A DNA stretch of 64,000 bases, taken from Myxococcota bacterium (GTDB lineage: Bacteria; Myxococcota_A; UBA9160; UBA6930). This document shows positions 1 through 8,820 of the stretch, piece after piece. The position numbers were made by a program, and so were the translations under genes. Where the stretch lies: assembly GCA_028285625.1 (NCBI GenBank), contig JANQOX010000005.1, positions 434,001 to 498,000 of the forward strand, written 5' to 3'. Position 1 is the stretch's first letter. Each line of letters opens with the position of its first letter. The notes beneath the pieces were generated by a model that ran no database searches, was not told where the DNA came from, and saw only the letters and a program-made list of their open reading frames with translations.

Positions 1-919
1 CCTCGTCCCCGATGAAGACCTCGAGGGGGGAGCGCAGGCTGTTCGCCTCGAGCGCGTAGCCCGGCCCCAGGCCGTCGAGCAGCAGGCGCAGGCCCTGCTT
101 GTCGTACATCCATGAGACGGTGAACTGGCCCTTCGACCGCAGCCCGGTCTCGGGATCGCGGTAGGTCACCATGCCGGTGGCGAAGTCCTCGGCCGGGGTC
201 TTGGCGTAGTCGACGCCGTGGCGCTCGAGCAGCGCGTCGCGGTGGCGGGGCTGTCCCCACTTGAGAAGCCCCACGTCGGCCTGCACCGACTCGGGCACCA
301 GCCAGTTCGGCGGCTTGCCCGGTGGCGTGAGGGCGAACCACGAGAGCGCGATCGAATGGCAGCCCATGTCGGAGAGCACGCCGCCGCCCTGTTGGGTCGG
401 GTCCCAGAACCAGGCGTTGTGCGGGCCCGCGTGCTCTTCGCCCGCGCGGGCCAGCACCAGCGGGCCCATGGCGCCGATCACGCCTTCGAGCTGGGCCAGC
501 GCGGCCGTGACCGACTTCATGTGGATCTGGTTCTCGAAGTACGCCGTCGGCACGCCGATCCGATCGGCCAGCTCGAGCACCTGCCGGGCCTCGGCGACGT
601 TTCGCGCCAGCGGCTTCTCGCAGACGAGGCCGCGCAGCTCGGCCCCGGCCTCTACCGCGCGGGCCACCTCTTCGAGGGCCGATACGCGCGTGAAGTTCGG
701 GCCGAAGAAGCAGACCACGTCCACCTCGGCCGCCATGGCCTCGATGCTCGGGTAGATGCGCCCCTCGCCGAGCCCGTGTTCGCGCACGTAGCGCGCGTGG
801 GCCTCGGGGGGCGTGCGCGAGACCAGGCCGTCCACCGAGACGCCGCGCACCGACTCGAGCGCGCGAAGCTGGAAGCCGGTGATGAATCCGCCTCCGACGA
901 TGCCGTACCGCAGGGTCAT
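1..919 (-). CDS. Gfo/Idh/MocA-family NAD(P)-dependent oxidoreductase (3' end outside window)
   Basis: The reading frame starts at the ATG at 919-917 and runs off the left edge, so the C-terminus is missing. The N-terminus MTLRYGIVGGGF is a Rossmann GxGGGF-type nucleotide-binding loop. The conserved CEKPLA motif and a following substrate domain (GGGVLSDMGCHSI) are those of the Gfo/Idh/MocA family, which oxidises or reduces sugars and polyols with NAD(P). It is the third gene of a minus-strand operon, 32 nt after a second member of the same family and behind a sugar isomerase/epimerase. That context suggests catabolism of an inositol- or hexose-like compound. The exact substrate cannot be read from the sequence. 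Confidence 0.88.
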   Translation of the reverse strand, partial: MTLRYGIVGGGFITGFQLRALESVRGVSVDGLVSRTPPEAHARYVREHGLGEGRIYPSIEAMAAEVDVVCFFGPNFTRVSALEEVARAVEAGAELRGLVCEKPLARNVAEARQVLELADRIGVPTAYFENQIHMKSVTAALAQLEGVIGAMGPLVLARAGEEHAGPHNAWFWDPTQQGGGVLSDMGCHSIALSWFALTPPGKPPNWLVPESVQADVGLLKWGQPRHRDALLERHGVDYAKTPAEDFATGMVTYRDPETGLRSKGQFTVSWMYDKQGLRLLLDGLGPGYALEANSLRSPLEVFIGDE

Positions 920-951
920 GTCAGGCCGTCCCTTCATCGCGCGGGGCCATG

Positions 952-2073
952 TCAGCCCGTCCCTTCGTCGCCGAAGTCGTCGTCTGCCAGGCCCGCCGGG
1001 ATCGGCGCGGGACGCGCGCACGACGAGTCGAGCGTCACGTGCGCGCCCGTCTCGGAGGACCGGATCGACGACTCCATGAGTTCGAGTACGTGAAGCGCGA
1101 GGTCGCCGCTGGCCCGATGGGGCCGCCCGTGCCGTTCGGCGAGCATCAGGTCCAATAGCCCCAGCCCGCGGGCCTGCTCGGCGTTCGCGTGCGTGAGCGG
1201 GACGTCCTCGAAGCTGCGCTCGCCCCGGCGAAAGAGCTGCACGCGCCCGCCGAAGGTGTTGGGGTCGGGCACGGCCAACGTGCCCTCGGTGCCCTGGATC
1301 TCGATGCGCCGGTGGCGGCTGCCCTGGACGTCGAAGCTGGTGACCAGGGTGGCCACGGGCCCCGCTGCGAAATCGATGACGCTCGCCACGTGCGTGGGCA
1401 CCTCCACGGGGATGCGCTCGCCGCGGCGAGCCTCGGCGCCGATGGTGCGCTCGTCGTGGGTCCTTCGCGCGGATGCGGTGACGCGGCGAGCGGGCCCCAG
1501 CAGGGTCACCAACGCGGTCAGGTAGTAGGGCCCCATGTCGAACATCGGGCCCGCGCCGCGCTGGTAGAAGATCTCGGGGCCCGGGTGCCAGCCTTCCGGG
1601 CCCGGCGAGTGCATGAACCCCACCGCGGCGACCGGTTCGCCGATGGCGCCGTCGTCGATCAGCTTGCGGCAGGTCTGCAGCCCCGCGCCGAGGAACGTGT
1701 CCGGCGCGCAGCCCAGGCGAACCCCGGCCGCCGTTGCCGCTTCGGCCAACGCGCGGCCCTCCCCGAGGTCGATGCCGAGGGGCTTCTCCGAGTAGACGTG
1801 CTTGCCGGCGTCGATGGCTGCGCGGCTGGTGGCCGTGTGGGCGAGGGGCACCGTGAGGTTCACCACGACGTCGATCGCCGGGTCGGCCAGCAGGGCATCG
1901 ACGGGGAGTGCCCTGGGGATGCCGTGGGCCTTGGCCAGGGCCTCGGCGCGTTCGGGCAGCAGGTCGGCGCAGGCCGCCAGCTCGACGTCGGGCAGTGCGG
2001 TGAGCTTCTTGGCGTAGGCCTCTGCGATGTTGCCGCAGCCGATGATGCCGACCCGGCCCAGGCGGGCACTCAT
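952..2073 (-). CDS. Gfo/Idh/MocA-family oxidoreductase
   Basis: This 373-residue protein is a full-length member of the family. It has the N-terminal Rossmann loop VGIIGCGNIAEAY (residues 8-20), the catalytic-region SEKPLG motif near residue 95, and a C-terminal alpha/beta substrate domain containing GGRVQLF. The ATG start overlaps the stop of the upstream isomerase gene by four bases (2070-2073), so the two are translationally coupled. It is followed by a second paralogue. The likely role is NAD-dependent oxidation of a sugar or polyol in a three-gene catabolic operon. The C-terminal 30 residues are poorly conserved-looking and acidic. Substrate unknown. Confidence 0.9.
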   Translation of the reverse strand: MSARLGRVGIIGCGNIAEAYAKKLTALPDVELAACADLLPERAEALAKAHGIPRALPVDALLADPAIDVVVNLTVPLAHTATSRAAIDAGKHVYSEKPLGIDLGEGRALAEAATAAGVRLGCAPDTFLGAGLQTCRKLIDDGAIGEPVAAVGFMHSPGPEGWHPGPEIFYQRGAGPMFDMGPYYLTALVTLLGPARRVTASARRTHDERTIGAEARRGERIPVEVPTHVASVIDFAAGPVATLVTSFDVQGSRHRRIEIQGTEGTLAVPDPNTFGGRVQLFRRGERSFEDVPLTHANAEQARGLGLLDLMLAERHGRPHRASGDLALHVLELMESSIRSSETGAHVTLDSSCARPAPIPAGLADDDFGDEGTG

Positions 2074-2834
2074 GAGGGGTCGCGCCCGGCTGCGAAGCCC
2101 GCGCCGGTCAGGTAGGCGTGGCTGCGCGCGACGGCTTCGAACATGTCGGTGGCGCAGCGGTCGAGTTCGACCACGTGCCAGTCCGCAGCGCTGGCTGCCG
2201 CGATCGCCGCCACGTCGACGACCCCGTCGCCGACGGCGGTCATCGGCGAAGCCGGGTCGTCGGCGGGCCCGTCCTTCAGGTGCAGCAGACGCGCGCGGGG
2301 GCCGAGGTCGGCGACCACCTGCGCGGGGTCGACGCCGCCGACCTTTGCCCAGTAGGTGTCGATCTCGGCGAATACCTCGGGGTCGAGCCGCGCGAAGAGC
2401 GCTGCATGCGCGGTCTCGCCGCCCAGGCGGGTTGCGAACTCCCAGTGGTGGTTGTGGTAGCCGAGTCGCAGACCCCGAGCGTGGACGCGCTCGGCCATGG
2501 CGTTCAGGGCGTCGGCCGTACGCGCCACCTCGTCGTCGGTCGCGAAGCGCTCCGCGGGCAGGTAGGCCACGACCAGGTCGCGCGCGCCCGCGGCCTGCTG
2601 TGCGTCGAGCAGTGCCTCCACCTCGTCCGGTGGCGAGAGCGGCACGTGGGAGCCCGACACCTGGAGCCCCAGGTCCGAGGCGTGTCGTGCGAACGCCTCC
2701 GGGCCGAGATCGTGGAAGCCCGCGGGCTCGACGCCCGCGTAGCCGATCTGCGCCAGACGCTCGAGAACGGGCGCGAGCCCGTCACGAGCCTCTTTGCGCA
2801 GGGTATAGAGCTGGATCGAGAGGCCTGCCGTCAT
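2070..2834 (-). CDS. Sugar phosphate isomerase/epimerase (xylose isomerase-like TIM barrel)
   Basis: This 254-residue protein opens with GLSIQLYTLRKEARDG, the typical first strand of the AP-endonuclease-2 / xylose-isomerase-like TIM barrel. It carries the metal-site segments YHNHHWEF, EIDTYW and HLKDG in the expected order. Family members isomerise or epimerise sugars, keto-inositols or hydroxypyruvate using a divalent metal. It is the first gene of the minus-strand operon with two Gfo/Idh/MocA dehydrogenases. A TACACT box ends 6 nt before the ATG with no Shine-Dalgarno, so it is probably translated from a leaderless mRNA. Confidence 0.88.
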   Translation of the reverse strand: MTAGLSIQLYTLRKEARDGLAPVLERLAQIGYAGVEPAGFHDLGPEAFARHASDLGLQVSGSHVPLSPPDEVEALLDAQQAAGARDLVVAYLPAERFATDDEVARTADALNAMAERVHARGLRLGYHNHHWEFATRLGGETAHAALFARLDPEVFAEIDTYWAKVGGVDPAQVVADLGPRARLLHLKDGPADDPASPMTAVGDGVVDVAAIAAASAADWHVVELDRCATDMFEAVARSHAYLTGAGFAAGRDPS

Positions 2835-2840
2835 GGCGGC

Positions 2841-2846
2841 AGTGTA
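2841..2846 (-). promoter_or_regulatory. -10 box (TACACT) of a probable leaderless promoter
   Basis: On the minus strand TACACT is followed by exactly six bases and then the ATG at 2834. Transcription starting 6-8 nt after the box would begin at the start codon itself. No Shine-Dalgarno is present. The same geometry recurs at six other genes in the window. Confidence 0.5.
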
Positions 2847-2860
2847 CCGGCTCGGCGCGG

Positions 2861-2866
2861 TACGAT
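2861..2866 (+). promoter_or_regulatory. -10 box (TACGAT) of the acyl-CoA dehydrogenase gene
   Basis: GGTACGAT precedes the gene by 27 nt and leaves room for a short leader containing the GGAGAGGAGAGG ribosome binding site at 2877-2888. No convincing -35 element is visible. Confidence 0.4.
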
Positions 2867-2893
2867 GGATGCTGGCGGAGAGGAGAGGCCACC

Positions 2894-4144
2894 ATGCCCA
2901 TGAACGTCCAGCCCATTCCGAACGTGTCCGACCGGATCAACGAGATCCGCATGCAGACGGCCCGGATCCTCAACAACGAGGTGCTCCCCAACGAGAACCG
3001 CCTGTGGGCCTGGCGCCGGGACGGCAAGGTGGCCGAGGAGGATCGCCAGGCGGCGCGAACCCTGCGCCACGACATCCAGACCAAGGTGAAGCAGGCGGGC
3101 CTCTGGGCACCGCACCTGCCCGAGGAGTACGGCGGCTCGGACCTGTCCTTTCTCGAGCACGCCTACATGAACGAGGTGCTGGCCTACTGCGTGGGGGCCG
3201 CGTCGCTCTTCGGGGTGGTGGCGCCGAACTCGGGCAACCAGAAGATCCTGCTCAAGTACGGCACCGAGGAGCAGAAGCAGAAGTGGCTGGTGCCGCTCAC
3301 CGAGGGGAAGATGCAGTCGGGCTTCTCGATGACCGAGCCCGACAACGCCGGGTCGGACCCGCGTTCGATCAAGACCACCGCGCGCAAGGACGGCGACTCG
3401 TGGGTGATCAACGGCCACAAGTGGTTCACGTCGAACGGCAAGGCCGCCGACTTCCTGATCGTGATGTGCCGGACCGACGACCCCGACGGGCCGGCCGAGG
3501 CGAACGGGAAGATGACGCAGATCATCGTCCCCACCGACACGCCCGGGGTGAACGTGATTCGAGGCGTGGAGGTCTGGGGCCGCGACAGCGACCACTGCGA
3601 GATCCTGTACGACGACGTGCGGGTGCCGCTGGCCAATCAGCTGGGCCGCACGGGCTCCGGCCATCAGGCGGCCCAGGATCGCCTGGGGGCGGGTCGCGTC
3701 TACCACTGCATGAACTCGGTGGGCCAGATGTGGCGGGCCTTCGACCTGATGGTCGAGCGCGCGGCCACGCGCGAGGTGCACGGGGGCCTGCTGCACACCA
3801 AGCAGTTCGTGCAGGGCTTCATCGCCGACTCGTACATCGACATCCAGGCGGCGCGGCTCATGACGATCCACTGTGCCGAACGGATGGACAGTGGCCTCGA
3901 TGCGCGCACGGAGATCTCCGCGATCAAGATCTTCGTGCCCGAGGCCTATCACCGGGTGGTGGATCGCGCGATCCAGGTCTGGGGCGCGGCGGGCGTCTCG
4001 GGCGACCTGCCGCTGGCCGGGATGTACCAGGGTGCGCGGACGCTGCGGCTGGCCGACGGGCCCGACGAGGTGCACAAGATCCTGATCGCGAAGAACGTGC
4101 TCAAGCAGTACGCAGCCGGAGAGTCCTGGGACTTCGGCAACTGA
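2894..4144 (+). CDS. Acyl-CoA dehydrogenase family protein
   Basis: This 416-residue flavoprotein would oxidise an acyl-CoA to the enoyl-CoA with FAD. Visible family signatures are LPEEYGGSDLSF in the N-terminal helical domain, the beta-domain motifs GFSMTEPDNAGSDP and WVINGHKWFTSNG, and a C-terminal helical domain with QVWGAAGVSGDLPLAGMY and DGPDEVHK. The DGPDEVH ending places it with the ACAD10/11-like and long-chain FadE-like branches rather than short-chain enzymes. The ATG at 2894 was chosen because a strong purine-rich ribosome binding site lies 5 nt upstream; the open frame extends further but without coding character. It stands alone, and its substrate is unknown. Confidence 0.92.
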   Translation: MPMNVQPIPNVSDRINEIRMQTARILNNEVLPNENRLWAWRRDGKVAEEDRQAARTLRHDIQTKVKQAGLWAPHLPEEYGGSDLSFLEHAYMNEVLAYCVGAASLFGVVAPNSGNQKILLKYGTEEQKQKWLVPLTEGKMQSGFSMTEPDNAGSDPRSIKTTARKDGDSWVINGHKWFTSNGKAADFLIVMCRTDDPDGPAEANGKMTQIIVPTDTPGVNVIRGVEVWGRDSDHCEILYDDVRVPLANQLGRTGSGHQAAQDRLGAGRVYHCMNSVGQMWRAFDLMVERAATREVHGGLLHTKQFVQGFIADSYIDIQAARLMTIHCAERMDSGLDARTEISAIKIFVPEAYHRVVDRAIQVWGAAGVSGDLPLAGMYQGARTLRLADGPDEVHKILIAKNVLKQYAAGESWDFGN

Positions 4145-4217
4145 GCGCCATGCCACACGGCCGGCCAAGTGCCCGAGACTGGCGTGGGGAGCGCTCGAAC
4201 CGGGTGCGGGAGGTCGA

Positions 4218-7200
4218 TTGAGCGAGGCGAAGGTGTCGTGGGCCAGGCCCTTCGTGGGGCGCGAGGCCGAGCTCGCCGCGCTGCGGGCGGCGCTCGCCAG
4301 CGCCCAGCAGGGCCGTGGTCGCCTGGTGCTGCTCACCGGAGAGCCGGGCATCGGCAAGACGCGCACCGCCGAAGAGGCGGCGCGCATCGCCCGCGAGCAG
4401 GGGCTGCGCGTGCATTGGGGCCGCTGCATCGAGGGGGAGGCGGCGCCCACCTACTGGCCGTGGGTGCAGGTGCTGCGCGGGTGCGTGGAGGAGACCGAGC
4501 CGGATGAGCTCGAAGGGCTGCTGCGAGAGCCCGCCCGCCGCATCGCCACCCTGGTGCCCGGTCTGCCCGGCGCGGATCCCGCTCCGCCCACGAGCGAGCC
4601 CGACGCGGCGCGGCTGCTGCTGTTCGACGGCGTCGCCACCTTCCTGACCCGGCTGTCCGAGAAGCAGCCCGCGGTCTTCGTGCTCGACGACCTGCACTGG
4701 GCGGACGCCTCGTCGCTTCGGATGCTCGAGTTCGTCGCCCGGGCCATCCCCGACCACCCCATCCTCATGATCGGCACGTACCGCGAGGAGGCGCTTCGCG
4801 ACGACGACGCGGCGGCCCGGGCGCTGGCGGGTCTCGCGCGGGTGAGCGAGCGGCTGCCGCTGCGCGGACTCGATCCCGAAGAGGTGCGGCGCTGCATCGC
4901 GCTCGAGACCTCCTCCGACGTTTCCCAGGGCCTGGCCGAGCAGATCGCCCGCGCGAGCGGTGGCAACCCGTTCTTCGTGGGCGAGGTGCTGCGGCTCGTG
5001 GGCCGCGATGGACTCGAGGTGCGGCTTCCCGACGAGACGCGCCACGTGATCCGCCGGCGCCTGGAGCCGCTTCCGCCGCAGGCGCGCGAGGCCCTCGAGG
5101 TGGCGTCGGTGATCGGCGAGCGCTTCGGCCTCGAGCTGCTCGAGGCCGTGCTGGACGCGCCCCGCACGCAGGTGCTCGATGCCCTCGACGCGGGCTTCGC
5201 GCTGCTCGAAGAGGACGAGCAGCGGGCCGGGAGCTTCCGGTTCGGTCACGGCCTGGTGCGCGACACGCTCTACGGCGACCTGTCGCGAGCGCGGCGTGCA
5301 GAGCTGCATGCCCGGGTGGCGCGCGAGCTCGAGGCGCAGCGCGGCGGCGCCGCCGATCCCCCCCACGGCGAGATCGCCGGCCACCACCTGCAGTCGGCCA
5401 CGCCGGAGGGTGCGCGCAAGGCGGTGGACTTCTTCATCGCAGCGGCCGAGCGTGCGGTCGCGCTGCTGGCTCCGGAGCAGGCCTGTGCGCACTACGAGCA
5501 GGCGATCCGCGCGCTCGAGCTCGCGGGCGGCGACCCCGAGGCCTACTGCCGCGTCAAGCTGGGCCTCGGGGAGGCGGTGTGGCGCACGGGCAGCGACTCG
5601 GAGCGCGCGCGTCGCGAGTTCTCCGAAGCCGCGCACGCCGCCGAGAGCCTGGGCGAGGTGCAGCTCGAGGCCGCCGCGGCCCTGGGCTTTGCGGCGGTCC
5701 GCGCCGAGACCGGGCTCGTCGACACCGAGCAGATCGATCTGCTCGAGCGCGCGCTGCGGGCGCTAGGGCCCGAGCCGAGCCCGGCCCGCGCGCAGCTGCT
5801 CTCGCGCCTGGCGGTCGCCATCTACTTCGCACCCGGGTCGGTCGAGCGGAGAGAGGCGCTCTCCCTCGACGCGCTCGCCATGGCGCGCGCCCTCGGAGAC
5901 CCCATCTCGCTGACTGCCGCGCTCTACGCGCGACACTTCACGCTGTGGCGGCCGGGCACCACCGACGAGCGCCTGGGTCTCGCGCGCGAGCTGGTCGCCC
6001 TGGCGCAGAGCGCCGGCGTCCACGAGATGGAACTCGAGGGTCGCGCCTGGCAGCTGTTCGACCTGCTCGAGCAGGGCGACATGGCGGCGTTCTCGCGCGA
6101 GCAGGGCGTCTACGAGCGGCGGGGTGCCGGCGTGCGCGTGCCGCGGTTCGCGTGGCACGCCGCCCTGCTGCGCGCGACCCGCGCGATGCTCGCGGGCGAG
6201 CTGGAGCGGGCCGAGCAGCTGGCCCAGGAAGCGCTCGAACTCGGCGGCGATGCCGAACCCGCGAACGCCGCGCAGTTCTTCGCGCTTCAGCTCTACCACG
6301 TGCGTCGCGACCAGGGCCGGGCCGGCGAGCTGCTACCGGTGATGGAGGACGTGTCCGCCCGCTTCGGCGCGGCCATGCCGATCTGGCGCTGCGGGCTCGC
6401 CGTGGCGTTGATCGAGGTGGGCCGCCTCGACGACGCGCGGAGGATCTTCGACGAGCTCGCCGAACGCGACTTCGAGGACCTGCCGTTCGACGCCAACTGG
6501 CTCCCGGCGATGGCCGTACTCGCTGAGATGGCGGCCGCCCTCGATGACGTCGCGCGGGCCGAGACGCTTGCCGCGCGCATCGCGCCGTTCGCGTCGCAGC
6601 ACGTCGTGATCGGCACGTCGGTCGTGAGCTACGGGTCCGTCGAGCGGCACCTCGGGCTGCTGGACGCCACCTGCGGTCGGCTCGAAGAGGCCGCGGCCTC
6701 GCTGCGCCGGGCGCGCGAGGCCGATCGCAAGCTCGGGGCCCATGCCCTGGTCGCGCACGTGACGAGCGACCTCGCACGCGTCGAGGCGGCACGCGGAGAC
6801 GCCGACGAGGGGGCGCGCCTGACCGCCGAGGCGGCCTCGGCCGCCCAAGAACTCGGGCTCGCGACACCCGGCGCACGCCTGCCCGCGCTCGAGCGTTCCA
6901 CCGCGCCCCGGGTGGTCGCCGCCCCGACGCCGCAGGGCGCCGCGCCGCGCCGGGGTCTCTTCCGCTGCGAGGGCGACGTGTGGTCGATCTCGCTGGGCGG
7001 GCCGCCGCTGCGCCTGCGCGATCGCAAGGGCCTGGCCTACGTGGCGACGCTGCTGGCCGCGCCGGGCCGCGAGCGACACGCACTCGATCTCGCCAGCGGC
7101 GGCGAGGTGTCTGCCGAAGGCGCGTCGCCGGGCGATGTGGCCGCGGGAGACGCAGGGGCGCTCCTCGACGAGACTGCGCGCCGCGCCTACCGCCAGCGCG

Positions 7201-7514
7201 TCGAGGATCTCGAGGGCGAGCTCGACGAGGCCGAGCGCATGGGCGACGCCGCGCGCGTCGAGGCCGCGCGCGGCGAGCGCGACGCGCTGGAGAACGAGCT
7301 GGCGCGCGCCTTCGGCCTGGGCGGCCGCGCGCGCCGCGCGGGATCCGCCGCCGAGCGCGCGCGCATCAACGTCACCCGCGCCATCCGCTCGGCCCTGCGC
7401 GCAATCCGCGACGGCGACCCCGAACTGGCGCGCTACCTCGAGACGACGCTCAAGACCGGCACCTTCTGCGCCTACGAACCCGACCCGCGCTTCCCGGTGG
7501 AGTGGGATCTCTAG
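4218..7514 (+). CDS. Large STAND-like AAA ATPase with TPR-like repeats and conserved C-terminal module
   Basis: The protein has 1098 residues from a TTG start at 4218 (GGAGGT lies 3 nt upstream; a GTG at 4233 is the alternative). It opens directly with PFVGREAEL, then Walker A GEPGIGKT (41-48) and Walker B FVLDDLHWAD (near 153-162), as in predicted signalling ATPases of the COG3899 type. Residues about 410-890 are alpha-helical TPR-like repeats. The last ~190 residues (LRDRKGLAYVATLLA, a charged helix, then INVTRAIRSALRAI and LKTGTFCAYEPDP) match a module that recurs at the end of many actinobacterial and myxobacterial ATPases; it may be a DNA- or partner-binding effector. No LuxR helix-turn-helix or sensor domain is visible. 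Stand-alone gene, trigger unknown. Confidence 0.82.
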   Translation: MSEAKVSWARPFVGREAELAALRAALASAQQGRGRLVLLTGEPGIGKTRTAEEAARIAREQGLRVHWGRCIEGEAAPTYWPWVQVLRGCVEETEPDELEGLLREPARRIATLVPGLPGADPAPPTSEPDAARLLLFDGVATFLTRLSEKQPAVFVLDDLHWADASSLRMLEFVARAIPDHPILMIGTYREEALRDDDAAARALAGLARVSERLPLRGLDPEEVRRCIALETSSDVSQGLAEQIARASGGNPFFVGEVLRLVGRDGLEVRLPDETRHVIRRRLEPLPPQAREALEVASVIGERFGLELLEAVLDAPRTQVLDALDAGFALLEEDEQRAGSFRFGHGLVRDTLYGDLSRARRAELHARVARELEAQRGGAADPPHGEIAGHHLQSATPEGARKAVDFFIAAAERAVALLAPEQACAHYEQAIRALELAGGDPEAYCRVKLGLGEAVWRTGSDSERARREFSEAAHAAESLGEVQLEAAAALGFAAVRAETGLVDTEQIDLLERALRALGPEPSPARAQLLSRLAVAIYFAPGSVERREALSLDALAMARALGDPISLTAALYARHFTLWRPGTTDERLGLARELVALAQSAGVHEMELEGRAWQLFDLLEQGDMAAFSREQGVYERRGAGVRVPRFAWHAALLRATRAMLAGELERAEQLAQEALELGGDAEPANAAQFFALQLYHVRRDQGRAGELLPVMEDVSARFGAAMPIWRCGLAVALIEVGRLDDARRIFDELAERDFEDLPFDANWLPAMAVLAEMAAALDDVARAETLAARIAPFASQHVVIGTSVVSYGSVERHLGLLDATCGRLEEAAASLRRAREADRKLGAHALVAHVTSDLARVEAARGDADEGARLTAEAASAAQELGLATPGARLPALERSTAPRVVAAPTPQGAAPRRGLFRCEGDVWSISLGGPPLRLRDRKGLAYVATLLAAPGRERHALDLASGGEVSAEGASPGDVAAGDAGALLDETARRAYRQRVEDLEGELDEAERMGDAARVEAARGERDALENELARAFGLGGRARRAGSAAERARINVTRAIRSALRAIRDGDPELARYLETTLKTGTFCAYEPDPRFPVEWDL

Positions 7515-7538
7515 CCGCTCCACGGTCGGCCGCGGCTA
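7512..7538. terminator. Hairpin between convergent genes
   Basis: TAGCCGC at 7512-7518 pairs with GCGGCTA at 7532-7538 across a 13-nt loop. It lies exactly between the convergent ATPase and glycosylase genes and overlaps both stop regions. There is no T-tract. Confidence 0.4.
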
Positions 7539-8732
7539 CGCACAGGCCTTGCGTAGCGCCTGCGCCAGCGATCCCCGCCGACCGACGGCGACGTCTCCGA
7601 GTCCGAGCCAGCCCGCCATGTCGCGAAGCTCGGCCGCCAGGTCTCGTGCCACGCGCGTGCGATCGACGCCCGGCTCCGCATGGCTCGCCTGGACGCGCAG
7701 CACGCCCGCCGCGCGGTCGGCCTTGAGGTCCACGCGCGCGACCAGGGCGTCGTCCAGAAGGAAGGGCAGCACGTAGTAGCCGTAGCGGCGGTTTGCGGCC
7801 GGCACGTAGATCTCGATCTTGTAGTCGAAGCCGAACAGCGAGGCGATCCGAGGGCGGTGCCACACCACCGGGTCGAACGGGCAGAGCAGGGCGCGCGTGC
7901 GAATCGACCGGGGGCGCCGTGCCTCGGGGTGCAGGTACCAGGTGTCCTTCGAGCCCTCGACGCGCACCGCCACCAGTTCACCGCGATCCACCAGCTCGCG
8001 AACGCGCGGTCGCGCGTCGGGGATCTTCAACCGGTAGTAGTCGGCGAGGTCTCCCAGGGTTCCCACGCCATGGCGCAGCGCCGCCCGGCGCAGCAGCTCG
8101 CGCTGGGCATCCTCCCGGGTCGGGTGGGTACGGAGGTGGCACGCCGGCACCACCCGTTCGGTGAGGTCGAAGCGCCTTGCGAAGTCGGGGCCCCGTTCGA
8201 CGACGGCCAGGTTGCCGATCCGCAGGTGCCATTCGAGCGCCAACTTGGCCGAGCTCCAGTTCCACCAGCCGGGCTCGCGCCGCTTGGGGGCCTTCGTCGG
8301 TTCGGGCACGTCGGCCGCGGTGACCGGGCCGCACTCGCGCACGTGGTCGAGCACGCGGCGCAGGTAGGCCTGGTTGCCGCGCAGCCACTTGCGCGTGCGC
8401 GGCCCCGCATGGGGCTGCTGCATCCGGTGGCGGAACAGGGGAAAGGTCTCGGTGGGCAGGATCGAGGCCACGTGGCCCCAGTGCTCCATGAACTCGCCGC
8501 CACCCCAGACGATCGCGTCCAGCCGGCTGCGGTCGTAGGCGCCGAGCCGCGCGAACAGGGGCAGGTAGTGGGCCCGTTCGAGCACGTTCACCGAGTCGAT
8601 CTGGAGCAGCCCGAGCCGCTCGACCGCGCGTGCGAGCTGCGCGCGGTTCGCCGCCCGGCGCGGCCGCGGGCGGTCGAAGCCCTGGGCGGCTAGCGCGATC
8701 CGGCGCGCCTGGGCGACGGGGAGTTCGCGCAT
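7536..8732 (-). CDS. ycaQ: YcaQ/AlkX-type winged-helix DNA glycosylase
   Basis: This 398-residue protein belongs to the HTH_42 family, whose members unhook DNA interstrand crosslinks or remove alkylated bases. It has the N-terminal LGLLQIDSVNVLERAHYL segment, in which Q44-I-D46 is the QxD catalytic motif of the YcaQ/AlkX branch (AlkZ enzymes have QxQ). EFMEHWGH and the three winged-helix domains follow. Length fits the family (about 390-410). The ATG at 8732 is preceded by a TAGCGT box exactly 6 nt away and by no Shine-Dalgarno, so translation is probably leaderless. It stands alone, divergent from bioA. Confidence 0.88.
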   Translation of the reverse strand: MRELPVAQARRIALAAQGFDRPRPRRAANRAQLARAVERLGLLQIDSVNVLERAHYLPLFARLGAYDRSRLDAIVWGGGEFMEHWGHVASILPTETFPLFRHRMQQPHAGPRTRKWLRGNQAYLRRVLDHVRECGPVTAADVPEPTKAPKRREPGWWNWSSAKLALEWHLRIGNLAVVERGPDFARRFDLTERVVPACHLRTHPTREDAQRELLRRAALRHGVGTLGDLADYYRLKIPDARPRVRELVDRGELVAVRVEGSKDTWYLHPEARRPRSIRTRALLCPFDPVVWHRPRIASLFGFDYKIEIYVPAANRRYGYYVLPFLLDDALVARVDLKADRAAGVLRVQASHAEPGVDRTRVARDLAAELRDMAGWLGLGDVAVGRRGSLAQALRKACA

Positions 8733-8738
8733 GGGCCC

Positions 8739-8744
8739 ACGCTA
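8739..8744 (-). promoter_or_regulatory. -10 box (TAGCGT) of a probable leaderless promoter
   Basis: On the minus strand GGTAGCGT is followed by six bases (GGGCCC) and the ATG of the YcaQ-type gene. There is no ribosome binding site. Confidence 0.45.
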
Positions 8745-8789
8745 CCGCAGGGTGGGGCGGCTGCGGTGGGGCCGGACCCGCACCCTGGG

Positions 8790-8795
8790 TAGGAT
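8790..8795 (+). promoter_or_regulatory. -10 box (TAGGAT) of bioA
   Basis: GGTAGGAT lies 25 nt upstream of the bioA ATG, leaving a short leader that contains CAGGAG at 8811-8816. No clear -35. Confidence 0.35.
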
Positions 8796-8820
8796 GCTGC
8801 CAGCCCCTGGCAGGAGCGCC

